From: Tritrichomonas musculus
Taxonomy: Eukaryota > Parabasalia > Tritrichomonadida > Tritrichomonadidae
DNA length: 64,000 nucleotides
Reading direction: 5' to 3'
Assembly (NCBI GenBank): GCA_039105265.1
Contig: JAPFFF010000037.1
Location: forward strand, 124,001 to 188,000
Part shown: positions 49,721 to 60,554 of the stretch, one piece after another
Position numbering within the stretch: the stretch's first letter is position 1
How the letters are laid out: each line of letters opens with the position of its first letter
Program-made: the position numbers and the translations under genes
The notes under the pieces: model-generated
Databases searched by the model: none
What the model saw: only the letters and a program-made list of their open reading frames with translations
What the model was told of the DNA's origin: nothing

Positions 49721-50365
49721 TTATTCTAAATCATAGAAAGGAAGAATCATGTCTTCTGGGGTGTTATGATTAAAATCATAGAACTTAGGCTTTTCTTTTG
49801 TATTATGCTGATCAGACATAAAACCCATTCCCATTCCCATTCCATGTCCCATTCCCATTCCATGTCCCATTCCCATTCCATGTCCCATTCCCATTCCATG
49901 TCCCATTCCCATTCCATGTTCCATTCCAGAGTGAATTTCCATTCCATATCCCATTCCCATCCTTGGGCCTATTCCCATATCTGCGTTCATTCCAAAATTC
50001 ATTCTTCGATTTGAGGGAAATTGGCTATGGGGTTTATGGGGAAATTGAAAATCGTCTTCATCAGAATCAGATAGGAGTGTTGTTTTTTTCAAATCAAATC
50101 TTTTATGCTGACTCGTTTGGCTCATTGGCTTATTGTGAGGAATTGAAAATACATCATCAGAGCTAGAATCATTATCTTCTAAATTCGTTTTTGTTTGTGT
50201 GACGTTATAATCTAAACCTTGTGAATATTGACTATTTTGCATTATATCCAAAAAACCTGGAGGGAGATTAAAATACATATTATTTCCATTTAATACATTT
50301 CCATCACCTTGAGGTTTATTAGTGTTATTTTGTCTTTTGTCGCCATCATCATCTTTTTTATCCAT
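49721..50365 (-). CDS. Unknown protein with Met-Gly-His hexapeptide repeats
   Basis: 214 residues when started at the ATG at 50365; an in-frame TTG at 50380 extends the open frame but is not a likely start. The protein is hydrophilic. Its C-terminal part contains the six-residue repeat MGMGHG, about four to five copies, encoded by an 18-bp DNA repeat at about 49825-49925. It ends with FNHNTPEDMILPFYDLE. No family recognised. His/Met-rich repeats can bind metals, but nothing here proves that. Confidence 0.6.
   Translation of the reverse strand: MDKKDDDGDKRQNNTNKPQGDGNVLNGNNMYFNLPPGFLDIMQNSQYSQGLDYNVTQTKTNLEDNDSSSDDVFSIPHNKPMSQTSQHKRFDLKKTTLLSDSDEDDFQFPHKPHSQFPSNRRMNFGMNADMGIGPRMGMGYGMEIHSGMEHGMGMGHGMGMGHGMGMGHGMGMGHGMGMGMGFMSDQHNTKEKPKFYDFNHNTPEDMILPFYDLE
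49825..49925 (-). repeat. 18-bp coding microsatellite
   Basis: CATTCCCATTCCATGTCC on the plus strand repeats in phase with the reading frame, giving MGMGHG on the minus strand. Near-identical copies suggest recent expansion. Confidence 0.85.
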
Positions 50366-50378
50366 AAAAATTTTTGTC

Positions 50379-50406
50379 AAAAAAAAAAAAAAAAAAAAAA
50401 AAAAAA
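50379..50406. repeat. Poly-A tract of about 28 bases
   Basis: Directly upstream of the ATG of the 49721-50365 gene (poly-T on the coding strand) and downstream of the CK2-like gene. Confidence 0.9.
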
Positions 50407-50455
50407 TAGAACTTTATTGACATAAATCAAAGTACAACATTAAAAAATAATTATT

Positions 50456-51511
50456 CTATTGATAAGAACAAGCATAATTCATCATTTCTTTTCGTATTGG
50501 ATCGAAAAATGGTTCGTTTAGAGCTTCTGCTGCCGATATTCTTTCTTCATGATCAACGGTGAGTAATTTTTTCATCAAAGAAATGGCATCATTGTCCATT
50601 TTCTGTGGTCTAATAGATTGAAGAATTCTATCCCAACCTGGTTGCTGATTACTTGGCATCTGGGATAAAACTTGCTGTGATAATGTTAAACCGTATTTAT
50701 CAACATAAAGTAATATAGGAACAGACCCACAAACATTTGCAACTTGAAATACCATTTCATCTAAATTTCTGCCCTCGAAAAATGGAAACTTGACTAACAT
50801 TTCTGCCATTATACACCCTGCTCCCCAAATATCTACACCATAATCATAATACTGGTAGTTTAATAGTAATTCTGGTGCTTTATATCTCATTGTCGATACG
50901 TGCGTTGTATATGGCTTTTCTGGAAAGTATAAATCTGCAAGACCCCAATCTATTAATTCGAGATTTTTTTTATCAGGCGATATTAAGACATTTCCTGGCT
51001 TAATATCTCGATGCATTATTCCATTTTTCGCACAATTATCAAGTGAAAGAAGTAATTTGTACATAAGTATACGAATATCATTTAAATCAAGTTTCGGGAA
51101 CAGTGTTCGGGGACTTTCTGATTTTTGATATTTCGTTATAATTGAAATTGTTGATGTAAGAGGATCTTTAACAACTCCAACAAGAGGAATAACATTTGGA
51201 ATTTTAGCCACTTTTCGATGTATGCATATTTCTCTTTGAATTTTAATGAAAGGTACATTTCGTAATGCTTTAACAGCACATTCATTATTTCTATCGTATC
51301 GTCCAAGAAAAACTACCGAGTATTTTCCACTTCCCAGTGGCTGAAGTAATTCGAATCGTTCAATATCATCATATTGTATTTCATAATTTTCGAATGGATC
51401 ATCTCCGAAATATTGATTAGCATTAGCATCTTTATAAACGCGTGAAGAAGTTATTAGTCGATATGTTGGTGTTTTAAGATTTGGTGAATATGAAGTTTTT
51501 AAAGCACACAT
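50456..51511 (-). CDS. Casein kinase 2 alpha-like catalytic subunit
   Basis: A 351-residue protein, the normal CK2-alpha length. The N-terminal arm SSRVYKDANANQYFGDDPFE matches the CK2-alpha arm that packs on the activation segment. Kinase motifs are LGSGKYSVVFLG (59-70), Lys81, Glu94, HRD 167-169 and the CK2 hallmark DWG (188-190) instead of DFG. The usual lysine cluster before the alpha-C helix is replaced by RNVPFIKIQRE, and HRDIKPGN replaces HRDVKPHN, so substrate or regulatory contacts may differ. Divergent with the FHA-like gene at 51554 (42 bp apart). Confidence 0.88.
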   Translation of the reverse strand: MCALKTSYSPNLKTPTYRLITSSRVYKDANANQYFGDDPFENYEIQYDDIERFELLQPLGSGKYSVVFLGRYDRNNECAVKALRNVPFIKIQREICIHRKVAKIPNVIPLVGVVKDPLTSTISIITKYQKSESPRTLFPKLDLNDIRILMYKLLLSLDNCAKNGIMHRDIKPGNVLISPDKKNLELIDWGLADLYFPEKPYTTHVSTMRYKAPELLLNYQYYDYGVDIWGAGCIMAEMLVKFPFFEGRNLDEMVFQVANVCGSVPILLYVDKYGLTLSQQVLSQMPSNQQPGWDRILQSIRPQKMDNDAISLMKKLLTVDHEERISAAEALNEPFFDPIRKEMMNYACSYQ

Positions 51512-51553
51512 TATTAAATAAGAAAAAGTTTTATTAAAAAAAGTTCTATTGAA

Positions 51554-52864
51554 ATGGATAGAAAGAGCAATTTTTCAAGTTATTTGAGTGGACGATTTGG
51601 TGATGTTTCTAATTCTGATACAGAAGGTGATGCGTTTGATGAAGAATCAATGTCAAATTTCCTTGATAAAATGCCTGACAATCAATTATATGATCCAAAT
51701 AATCTGAATAGAAACCAAAGTTTTCAAATAATAGAATCAAACGATCAAGCAACAGACCAAATAGATGATTTAAGTAATCAAACAGACGATCAAAACAATC
51801 TAATCGAAGAACATAGTACTCTAAAAGAAGATCAAAACAACCAAATAAAGCATAATTTATCATCAGAAAATCAAAAGGAGAAAATACCAAAATCATTAGA
51901 TAAAATTGATTCTTCTGTTCTTGTTTTTGGCCAATTTTTCAATCCTTTACAGATTTCAGATTCTTTTATTAAAAAGCCCTTACCACCATTAAATTTAATA
52001 GCTGAAAGAACCAAAATTTTGCTTTATAATGAAAAAGAAATTTCGAATGCAATGAAACACTTTTGTAAATTACGGTATCGAAGAAAAGAAGTTTCACTTG
52101 ATCCTTTTGAATATTTTATTCTTTTATTTCTTAATAAGCATTATCCAAATGCAAATGAAGATACAATTTCTAGATTTCATTATTTATTTTGGGGAGGACA
52201 CACAATGGGACTATTAACACGAAACTTAAATGAAATCCCAAAACATGATCCTTATGTTTTTATTAATGCATTTGCTGAACATATGGCAGATCTAGAAAAG
52301 GACTTTATTGATTTTGATTTTACACCTGATGATCTTTTATTAGCTGGGATTCAACAAGAAACATATGATTTATGGAAAAAAAGTATTAATAATGATAAAA
52401 TAAAAAAAGACGAAAATGATATTTCTGATACACTTACCAAACCAGAAATAGTTGATATAAATATTGAAAAACTTGAGCAAGTTGAGGGATATTTAGGTCA
52501 AGACACATTTACTTTAAAAACTTTGGCAAAACTCATTTCTACTGAAATTGAATACAACATCACCTTAAAATCTACCGTAATTGGTGATCGTGATGCTGAC
52601 GTTGATATTAACTTGTCAGAAATCAATGATTTTCAAGTTGACGATAATAATGAAACTTTATGCTTATTGATGCTCAAAAATGATTTGTGTTTCTATCTCG
52701 AAAATCTTCAATCTAGACCGATTTTTGTTAATGGGTTTAAAATTAATCAAAGTCAAGTTACTTATGTTCTTGATCAATCTCTTATTGAATTTGGCAATCT
52801 TTCATTTATTTTTTGCATCAACCAATCATTATTTTACAAACTTTCAAAAGCATTTACCATATAA
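51554..52864 (+). CDS. FHA-like domain protein, otherwise unknown
   Basis: A 436-residue protein. The N-terminal 115 residues are acidic and Gln/Asn/Asp-rich. The middle (about 150-280) is helical, with AMKHFCKLRYRRKEVSLDPF and FHYLFWGGHTMGLL. The C-terminal 105 residues resemble a forkhead-associated fold: STVIGDRDADVDINLSEIND, later FVNGFKINQSQ, then LDQSLIEFGNLSFIFCI. An N-terminal helical domain followed by a C-terminal FHA recalls MCRS1-type proteins, a weak comparison. The phosphothreonine-binding Arg/Ser are not clearly present. Confidence 0.5.
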   Translation: MDRKSNFSSYLSGRFGDVSNSDTEGDAFDEESMSNFLDKMPDNQLYDPNNLNRNQSFQIIESNDQATDQIDDLSNQTDDQNNLIEEHSTLKEDQNNQIKHNLSSENQKEKIPKSLDKIDSSVLVFGQFFNPLQISDSFIKKPLPPLNLIAERTKILLYNEKEISNAMKHFCKLRYRRKEVSLDPFEYFILLFLNKHYPNANEDTISRFHYLFWGGHTMGLLTRNLNEIPKHDPYVFINAFAEHMADLEKDFIDFDFTPDDLLLAGIQQETYDLWKKSINNDKIKKDENDISDTLTKPEIVDINIEKLEQVEGYLGQDTFTLKTLAKLISTEIEYNITLKSTVIGDRDADVDINLSEINDFQVDDNNETLCLLMLKNDLCFYLENLQSRPIFVNGFKINQSQVTYVLDQSLIEFGNLSFIFCINQSLFYKLSKAFTI

Positions 52865-54406
52865 AAAAATTAATACTAGATCTTTTTATTTATCTTGTTT
52901 GTTATTAAAATTTAATTAATTCACTTTTTTATTTTATTTTATTTTATTTTATTTTTTTTTTTTTTTTTTTTGTAATTAAAATACAGTGGATTTTTTTATT
53001 TATAGTTTTACCCCAAAGCTTACATTTGGATTGGAATTAATATGTTAAATAGAGCATTTCAAATATAAGAGCATTAATATTAATATTATTTGTTACATTT
53101 TCGAAAAAATTAATATGCTGAGTTATAATTAAGTTTTATGAGATAAAAGTATTTTAAAATTGTATCATTTCAATATATTGTGAGTATTTTATTTGATATT
53201 TGTTAGATAAAAATTGAAATTTCGAAATATTTTGATTATACATTAATCTTGAAATACATTTAAATTTTATATAAATAAATAATGAAATTTATTATAGAAG
53301 ACGTTTTATTACTGTTATTTGACTAATAATGTAGTATTTCCAAAGTAAATTGTAAATATTTTTATTTCGAAAAATGAAAGTAAAATAAACTCCTTTATAA
53401 ACTTAATAAAAAAATCCTCACATATTTCAATTTTGAGTGATTATTTACGGTTTTATATCAAAAATAAACAAAAATAATATTCAACTTTTTGCAAAAATTT
53501 ATTCAATTGTATTTTGAATAAATTTATTCAAAATAATTTGAGAAAATAATATTCTCAATTCCATAAATTAAAACTAATCTTACCAGAGCAAGAAAAGAGC
53601 ACAAAAAATAAATAAAATCAAAACAATACAACGCGCTTGGATACAAACGGGAGATTTAAATAATAATCTTATGACAATTTTAATGATCTTGGAAAATAAT
53701 CAAGTTTTTTTTTTAATTATATCAAAATTTTAGACAAGATTATTGTGTAGGAGGACGAAGTTACTATATAATATGTTTGTTTGGCATAATCTTGCCTTAA
53801 TCATGTTGACATTTTCAAAAAAATTACCAAAGATTAAAAGAAATGGTTTTTTTAGACTAATGCTTACGTAACATAGGGGAAAAAATACGAAGTATCAAAG
53901 ATAAAATCAAAGTGGGAGATGCGTTATTGCTTACTATACCCGTAAAAGCTTGTTATTATCATAGAATTGATTTATCATAATTCCAGATCCATTAGTTGAT
54001 TGTTTTAGGTCAATCATGGCACCATTGGCGATCAATATTTGAAATAGCAATGCTTTTTAACGATCATATTTTCTGAATAAAAACTATTTAACGATGAAGT
54101 TTTGAATATTTTACAAGTTTTTTCATACAAAATTGTGAGATATAGGTAGGAAAAAAAATCCCACGTATAAAAAATATTTGTTTACATTTAACTTTCATTT
54201 GAAAATTTTTTCAAGAATTATATATTAAATATTTAAAGTATTTTTTATTTTTAGTATTTTATCCCAATATGAGAAAATATATTTGCTTATATGAAAAGAT
54301 AAAAATATTTGAAAAGTGTACTAACATGAGGATTATTTTATTAAGTTTAATTTAATAATGTATCGAATTTCTTTGAAATATTTCATATGAAATTTAACAA
54401 ACAAAA
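52865..54406. other. 1.5-kb spacer, no gene seen
   Basis: Begins with an ATTTT pentamer repeat and a poly-T run (about 52931-52971). Some parts (53600-54010) are less AT-biased but have no long frame and no RNA gene that I recognise. Confidence 0.55.
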
Positions 54407-55327
54407 ATGACGAAAAACACGATCGGAGTATATAGACTCACAGAATTTCTGAGTTCTGGCTCAGTGGGAAGCGTTTGGGAATGCCAAAATATGACCACTG
54501 GTGAGCGATTAGCTTGCAAAGTTATTTCATTAGAAATATGTCTTCAAGATGAATTTTTTTCACACTTTTTAAATGAACTTTATATTCATAGCCGAATTAG
54601 GCACCCAAGTATAAGCGAAATTCGAGATATTTTAGTTGACGGAAACCAGATTTTTATTATTTTTGAACTCTGCAATGGCGGAGATTTAAATGATGTTGTT
54701 CAAGATTCGGGAGGTCTTGATGAAGCACAAGCAAAACATTATTTTTTCCAAATTATCAGCGCTATTAAGTATATTCATCAACTTGGAATTGCTCACAGAG
54801 ATATTAAACTAGAAAATGTTTTAATATCACAAGATCAATGCGCTAAACTTACAGATTTTGGCTTATGCAAACAAGTTAGCGGTAACTCACCTATGCTTAC
54901 AACATGCGGTACATTAGTTTACGCAGCTCCCGAAATAATAAACGAACAACCTTATAACGGTCTTAAGACTGATATTTGGTCAGCAGGAATTGTTTTATAT
55001 GCAATGATATGCTGTCATTTTCCTTGGACCATCCCTGAAGATTCTCCACCCGATCAGGCAATGCATGAAACAGTTAAGCAGATTCTTGAAGGACAAATTG
55101 AAGTTCCAGATGGAATTACTTATGAACTTCAGAATTTAATGACAAACATGCTAAATACAGATCCTAATTTAAGACCATCCGCAGAAGAAATTCTTCAGCA
55201 TCCATGGTTTGAAGGAATGGAAGAAAATATAGATCCGGATTCACTTGTTCCAGATGATAACGTGATTTCTTTAGTAGACTCACTCATTGCTGAACTCCAG
55301 AAAAAAAAGCAAGCTAAATCTATGTAA
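54407..55327 (+). CDS. CAMK-like serine/threonine protein kinase
   Basis: A 306-residue protein, kinase domain at about 9-263: a Ser-containing glycine loop (LSSGSVGSVW, 15-24), Lys38, Glu57, HRD 130-132, DFG 150-152 and CGTLVYAAPE (167-176). HRDIKLENVLI and HPWF place it with AMPK/CAMK-related kinases. A short acidic C-terminal tail follows. The first glycine of the loop is Ser, so the loop is GSVGSV. Everything else needed for catalysis is present. Confidence 0.9.
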   Translation: MTKNTIGVYRLTEFLSSGSVGSVWECQNMTTGERLACKVISLEICLQDEFFSHFLNELYIHSRIRHPSISEIRDILVDGNQIFIIFELCNGGDLNDVVQDSGGLDEAQAKHYFFQIISAIKYIHQLGIAHRDIKLENVLISQDQCAKLTDFGLCKQVSGNSPMLTTCGTLVYAAPEIINEQPYNGLKTDIWSAGIVLYAMICCHFPWTIPEDSPPDQAMHETVKQILEGQIEVPDGITYELQNLMTNMLNTDPNLRPSAEEILQHPWFEGMEENIDPDSLVPDDNVISLVDSLIAELQKKKQAKSM

Positions 55328-55447
55328 TGATATTGTTTCATCAATTTTTTAATTATAAGTATTGGTTTTTTAAATGATTCTATTTATTAAAAAAATTTTA
55401 CAATTTTTTTATAAGTCAGTTTAAAATAAAAATCACTTCCATAATAG

Positions 55448-57496
55448 ATGCAGAAAAGTTTATTTGATGTACTTGGAAAAAAGACTTCAACAAAAAAAGA
55501 AAAAAAAACGCCTGCTCCCACAAAATCTAAACCTTCAGTTGAAAAAGAGACTAAAGTTGCTAAAGCAAAAACAGATAATTTAGAAATTCCAAAAAATATA
55601 AAAGATATGATTGATTGGAAAAATGATTCTCCAGTTCCTTATAAATTTCTTGTAAAAATGCTTGCTAAACTCGAAGACGAACCAGGAAGAAACGCAAAAA
55701 TTGATATATTAACTGATCATTTACTTGCAATTGCTTGTTCAACTCCTGAAGACATGGTTCCTTTCGTTTTTATTTGCTTAGGTGAGCTTCGTCCTGCTTA
55801 TGAAGGTGTTAAGGTTTCTGTTGGCGAAAAATTAATTATTAAAGGAATTGCTCAAGCGACTGGAAGATCAGAAAAAGATATCGATGAAGAAAAGATAGTT
55901 AAAGGCGACCTTGGTAGTTTGGCAATGGAATCCAAAAAATCCCAAAATTCTCTCGACTCTATTTTTGGCAGGAAAGTTGATCAATTGACAATTCGTTCAG
56001 TTTACAAACAATTTTTAGATATTGCACGAATGGAAGGTAACAATGTACAGAGGCATAAAATCGGAATTATAACAAAACTTTTATCACAAACAAAAGATCA
56101 AGAAGCTAAATTCATTGTTCGATTTCTTTTAGGTGATATTACAGTCGGAACCGCTGCATCAACCATTCTTATCTCAATCGGACGGTGCTTCAGATGGAAG
56201 GAGACATACATGGGATTAAAAGAATCTCCTGATGATGATGAACTTAAAAGATATGGTAAAAAACTTAAAGAAATTTATCACCGCTATCCGTTAATAGACA
56301 AAATCATCAACAAATTAAATGAGGGTGGCTTCAAGCTTGCCGAAAAAGAGTGCGATATTACTCCAGGAATTCCAGCTAATGCTATGTTAGCTAAATCAGT
56401 TAAATCAACACAGCAGCTAAAAAATCATTTTGGTGATGAACCAATCACTTGTGAATATAAATATGATGGTGAAAGGGCACAGATACATAAAACTAAAGAA
56501 GGAAAAGTTATGATCTTTTCACGAAATTCAAAGAATTCAACATTGCAATTCGAAGAAGTTGATCCACTTGTGCTATCCAATGTAAAAGCTGATGATTTTA
56601 TTATCGATAGTGAAATTGTCGCATACGATCATCAAAAAGGATATATATTACCATTTCAAACACTTATGCATAGACCCAAAAAAGGAAGTGATGGCGAACC
56701 ATCTCCAATTCAAATTTGTGTTTTTGCATTTGATGTTCTTTATGTAAATGGAGAATCATTAATACACAAACCTCTACGAGAACGCAGAAAAGTCTTATAT
56801 GAAATACTCGTTCCTGTTGAAAATAAATTACAAACAGCTACTTATCTCGATACAGATCTTGATAATATAAAAGATTTCTTTAATGAAGCAGTTGAACACA
56901 GAACAGAAGGACTAATGATCAAATCATTAGATTCTTGCTACGAACCTGGAAAACGTTCAGACCACTGGGAAAAATTAAAGAAAGATTACGTTAAAGGTCT
57001 TGGAACAGAAAATGAATCATCCATTTCTGATTCTGTTGATGTTGTTATTGTTGGAGCATCATATGGAGAAGGAAAAAGAACTGGCTTTTATGGTAACTAC
57101 TTATGTGCTATTTGGAACGATGAAGTAGGAAAGTTTCAGACTATTTGTAAAGTAGGAACTGGATTTAGTGATCAAAATTTGAAAGATTTTTATGATATGA
57201 TGCAAGAGCATATTGTTCAAAGGCCTCCAATTGAAGTTCAATATGGTAAATCAGCAAAACCTGACGTATATATCAAACCTTTTATTGTATGGGAAATTGC
57301 TGTTGCCGATATTACTATCTCGCCAACTTCGATGGCATGCTTTGGAGATGTAAAAGATAAAAACAAAAATGATGCAGGAATTTCTTTAAGATTTGGTAGA
57401 TTTTTACGTATTAGAGAAGACAAAGAAATACTGCAATGCACAGATTCTAACAGAATTCTTGATATGTATTACAGCCAAACAAATATTGAAGATTAG
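55448..57496 (+). CDS. LIG1: ATP-dependent DNA ligase I
   Basis: A 682-residue protein. The N-terminus MQKSLFDVLGKK resembles the PCNA-binding start of LIG1 but with a weak aromatic end. A Lys-rich linker follows, then the DNA-binding domain (about 55-290). The nucleotidyltransferase domain has motif I EYKYDGERAQIH with the adenylated Lys338, then SEIVAYD, FAFDVLYVNG, EGLMIKSLDS and WEKLKKDYVKG. An OB domain closes it (EIAVADITISPTSMACFG, ISLRFGRF). It joins Okazaki fragments and seals nicks in repair. TCACTTCC about 14 bases before the ATG is initiator-like. The long acidic arm of animal LIG1 is absent. Confidence 0.96.
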   Translation: MQKSLFDVLGKKTSTKKEKKTPAPTKSKPSVEKETKVAKAKTDNLEIPKNIKDMIDWKNDSPVPYKFLVKMLAKLEDEPGRNAKIDILTDHLLAIACSTPEDMVPFVFICLGELRPAYEGVKVSVGEKLIIKGIAQATGRSEKDIDEEKIVKGDLGSLAMESKKSQNSLDSIFGRKVDQLTIRSVYKQFLDIARMEGNNVQRHKIGIITKLLSQTKDQEAKFIVRFLLGDITVGTAASTILISIGRCFRWKETYMGLKESPDDDELKRYGKKLKEIYHRYPLIDKIINKLNEGGFKLAEKECDITPGIPANAMLAKSVKSTQQLKNHFGDEPITCEYKYDGERAQIHKTKEGKVMIFSRNSKNSTLQFEEVDPLVLSNVKADDFIIDSEIVAYDHQKGYILPFQTLMHRPKKGSDGEPSPIQICVFAFDVLYVNGESLIHKPLRERRKVLYEILVPVENKLQTATYLDTDLDNIKDFFNEAVEHRTEGLMIKSLDSCYEPGKRSDHWEKLKKDYVKGLGTENESSISDSVDVVIVGASYGEGKRTGFYGNYLCAIWNDEVGKFQTICKVGTGFSDQNLKDFYDMMQEHIVQRPPIEVQYGKSAKPDVYIKPFIVWEIAVADITISPTSMACFGDVKDKNKNDAGISLRFGRFLRIREDKEILQCTDSNRILDMYYSQTNIED

Positions 57497-57822
57497 ATAT
57501 TAATTTTTGGAAGATGAAGTGAATTATAATTCACTTAAATTCAAAAAGTGGGAAATAATATTTTATAATTCATATAAATTCAAAAAGTGAATACTATTCG
57601 TTTAAATAAATCTACTTTTTATGATCAAACGATTAAAACATATTGAATATTTCTTTTATAAATAATTATTATAATTATTATTATTTTTATTATTTTTTGT
57701 CCTCCTTAATAAGGAGTCCTTATTACCATTAATTACTTTATATTTTTCAAATTTTCTGATTTTTGAAAAAATAAAAGAAAAATTGAAAATTATTCAAAAA
57801 GCGTCTTCTACATTTTTTTCTG
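57497..57822. other. Short spacer with a direct repeat and hairpins
   Basis: A 27-bp direct repeat lies at 57524-57550 and 57563-57589. CTCCTTAATAAGGAG at 57702-57716 is a short hairpin. No gene. Confidence 0.55.
57524..57589 (+). repeat. 27-bp direct repeat, two copies
   Basis: Copies at 57524-57550 and 57563-57589 share TTATAATTCA and TAAATTCAAAAAGTG, two mismatches. Confidence 0.75.
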
Positions 57823-58419
57823 ATGAATCTATTTCTCTTTCTCTTTCCTGCAATATTAATAGCTGTTGACACAAAATATAAAGTAGGCGATCGAATTCAA
57901 GTTACTGCAGATGTAAGTTTTGGACAAAGATACGTAAACTTTTATCCCAAGGTCGATAAATTATCAATGCTACGTGTTCCATTAAATTTAAGTTCTAACT
58001 CAAATATTAATATTCAAAATGGTAAAATTAAATTCTATTCTAACGGCTTAGAGACCCCTGTTTATCAACTTACCAGTACTGTTAATGGCAAAGCAATAGC
58101 TGTTGAATTCCTAAGCCTTATTCTCTTTTTTGAAAAAGGCAACCTCACTGCACTTAATTGGGATAATTCTTTTGATACAAATTCATGTAAAATTAGAAGT
58201 AATATTATTCAAAAAACATGTGCAGTAGAATATGATCAAAACAATTATAGATATATAAAAGTATTCACTGCATTTGTTGGAACGGATAAAGATAACACTC
58301 CATTTACATCAGCTCAAAGCCTCCCATCAACTTTTGTTAAATTTGGTGTTGGAGGAGTTATTGATGATGCTACCGATTTTGTTAACAAGGCAGGCGATTG
58401 GTTCAAAGATAAGTTTTAA
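57823..58419 (+). CDS. Secreted protein of unknown family (198 aa)
   Basis: Starts with a clear signal peptide (MNLFLFLFPAILIAVDT). The mature part looks beta-rich, with KYKVGDRIQVTADVSFGQRY, and contains two Cys (residues about 126 and 136: NSCKIRSNIIQKTCAVEY) that could form a disulfide. An amphipathic C-terminus (FVNKAGDWFKDKF) ends it. No membrane anchor after the signal, so it is likely secreted or lysosomal. No family recognised. Confidence 0.65.
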   Translation: MNLFLFLFPAILIAVDTKYKVGDRIQVTADVSFGQRYVNFYPKVDKLSMLRVPLNLSSNSNINIQNGKIKFYSNGLETPVYQLTSTVNGKAIAVEFLSLILFFEKGNLTALNWDNSFDTNSCKIRSNIIQKTCAVEYDQNNYRYIKVFTAFVGTDKDNTPFTSAQSLPSTFVKFGVGGVIDDATDFVNKAGDWFKDKF

Positions 58420-60554
58420 AAACATAAATAACTTATTTGGAGTTGATTTTATTTTTCTCCTTTTGTTTTTCATTTGATTCAACAAATACTAATTAAAAAA
58501 ATTTTTTTATTCAAATTTATATTAACTTTTTGAGGAAAATATATTTCATACATATGTATTCAAGCGATTCATTTTTATGTAGATATTTTTAATATCATCA
58601 TATGTTTTCTATTATTGAATTATACATCTGTTTTAATCATAATAATAATATATTTAACGTAGGATTTTGAGGAATAACTAAGTAATTTTTTCACTTTTTC
58701 TTTCATTTTTACTTTTCATAATTCTTATTTGCTGTTCCATCTTGTTGAAATGAAAATTATAATATCAAGTAGGAATATCATTATTTCTTCTATTTGATTT
58801 TGTTTGACTCAACATTTAATATGATTTTGCATAGAAATCCATATCTAGATATATTCAGAATTTATTTTATTTTATTGATTGATATAAATAAAATCTCTTT
58901 TTGGTTTCTTAAAATAAAAATTTAACCAATATATCTTTAAATATTATATTCTGAATTAAGTTGGCTTTTTCAATTAACCAACTTAATTCAGAATATGTGT
59001 ATAGTAACGGCAAAAATATAAAATTGCTTTATTTTTTAAATATATATTGGATTTAATATATTGCTAAAAAATGAATATAATATTGTCTCGTTTTAATTGA
59101 TAAATGCATCGGTAAACAAAAAACTTTTTTTGTGAAAAATCATTACAATAAATATTCAATTTAATAAAAATATTTTTTTTTTTTTTTTTCATATCTTTAT
59201 ATGATATTGCTTTTTCGATTTATTTTATATATTTATATTATGTTGTTATATTAGTAAAATTAATTATATTTTCTTTAACTTTAAATATTTGCATTTGTTT
59301 TAATTTTTATTCATATATTTATACTCCAAAGGAGATATTTAAGTTTTTCTTTATTTTAACATGCTATTATACTCTCATGAGCAAAAAATAATACATTATT
59401 ATTATCATCAGCATGATTAATTTTTTGATTTTTATTTTGACATAAAAATTGATGCTAGAACTCATATTCATTAAATTTTCTCTAAATATATGATTGTATA
59501 TCTCATTGGTACACAAAATTATAATTCTTCTTGGTTTCATTAAATAAAAAAAAAAAAAATTAGAGGGCATTTTGAATTCATATCTCAATATTTTTGAATA
59601 TATATATCAATATATATCTTAATATTTATGAGACATTGAAATATTTGAAACAACCTTTTAAAAAGTGTATACATTTTATGACAATTTTAATATAAATATT
59701 CATTGACTGTAAACAAATATATTCATTTATTTATATCTAATATATATAATATGTTTAATATAAAATATTATAAAACGATATCACATCTAATATCAATGTA
59801 TTAATGAAATTATCGAGGTCCATATTTAAAAGAAATTCTTAGATGCACCTATCGAGTAGTTTGTTGCAATTATCAGTTCATTTTATTTTATACATGAATA
59901 AAAATAATATATTCAATTTATAAGAAATAAAATTAACCAAAATCCTCCAAAATAATAAAAATTTAACAAAAAACCATTTTTTTTTTTAAATTCATTAATT
60001 TTTAGTTCATTTTTAAATATATACCTCAGGAGCATGCTAATATCAATATATGATACAGAATTAGGTATTATAATTATTAATTCTTTCTCAAATAATGTTA
60101 GATAGGAAAGATATTCTCATTATTATAAAATTAAAAAAGTTCAAAATCCCCTTTAAAATTAAAATCTTAGATCATGATTGCAATATTAATAAATATATTT
60201 AAAAGTACAATGTAAAAAAATAAAAAATTGGGTGGATATTTTCAAAATATTGAATAATCACAAATACGTTATTTTCTTATAATCATAATATCTTTTTTTT
60301 CTACATTAAAAATATAATTAAATAAATATATTTAATATATATAATGATATAAAAAAATAAATATATAAAAATATTAGTTTTTAACCGATAAATTATCAAG
60401 ATATAATTTGAATACCTAGATCAAAAATTCCCAAAGCAATTTCTCTTCATCAAAGACATTTTATCAAATACAAATATGTATACATATTATTGTATAATTT
60501 TATAATAATTATATAAAAATAAATAACTTTATTTATTTTTATATATCAAGAAAA
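58420..60554. other. 2.1-kb AT-rich spacer
   Basis: No gene seen. Contains one strong hairpin (58946-58996), a T tract near 59170-59190 and mostly simple AT sequence. The open frame at 59367-59588 is AT-driven. Confidence 0.55.
58946..58996. repeat. Perfect 19-bp hairpin
   Basis: ATATTCTGAATTAAGTTGG (58946-58964) pairs exactly with 58978-58996 across a 13-base loop (CTTTTTCAATTAA). Confidence 0.85.

Noticed and set aside
49766-50014. Ser-His repeat frame (HSHSMS) on the plus strand
   Set aside because: It is the opposite strand of the MGMGHG coding repeat; the minus-strand frame has ordered flanks and an ATG.
53600-54010. Structural RNA gene such as an snRNA or SRP RNA
   Set aside because: Less AT-biased, but I found no conserved box or stem pattern of a known RNA.
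59367-59588. 73-codon open frame in the 2.1-kb spacer
   Set aside because: Ile/Met/Lys/Asn-rich sequence over simple AT repeats; not gene-like.
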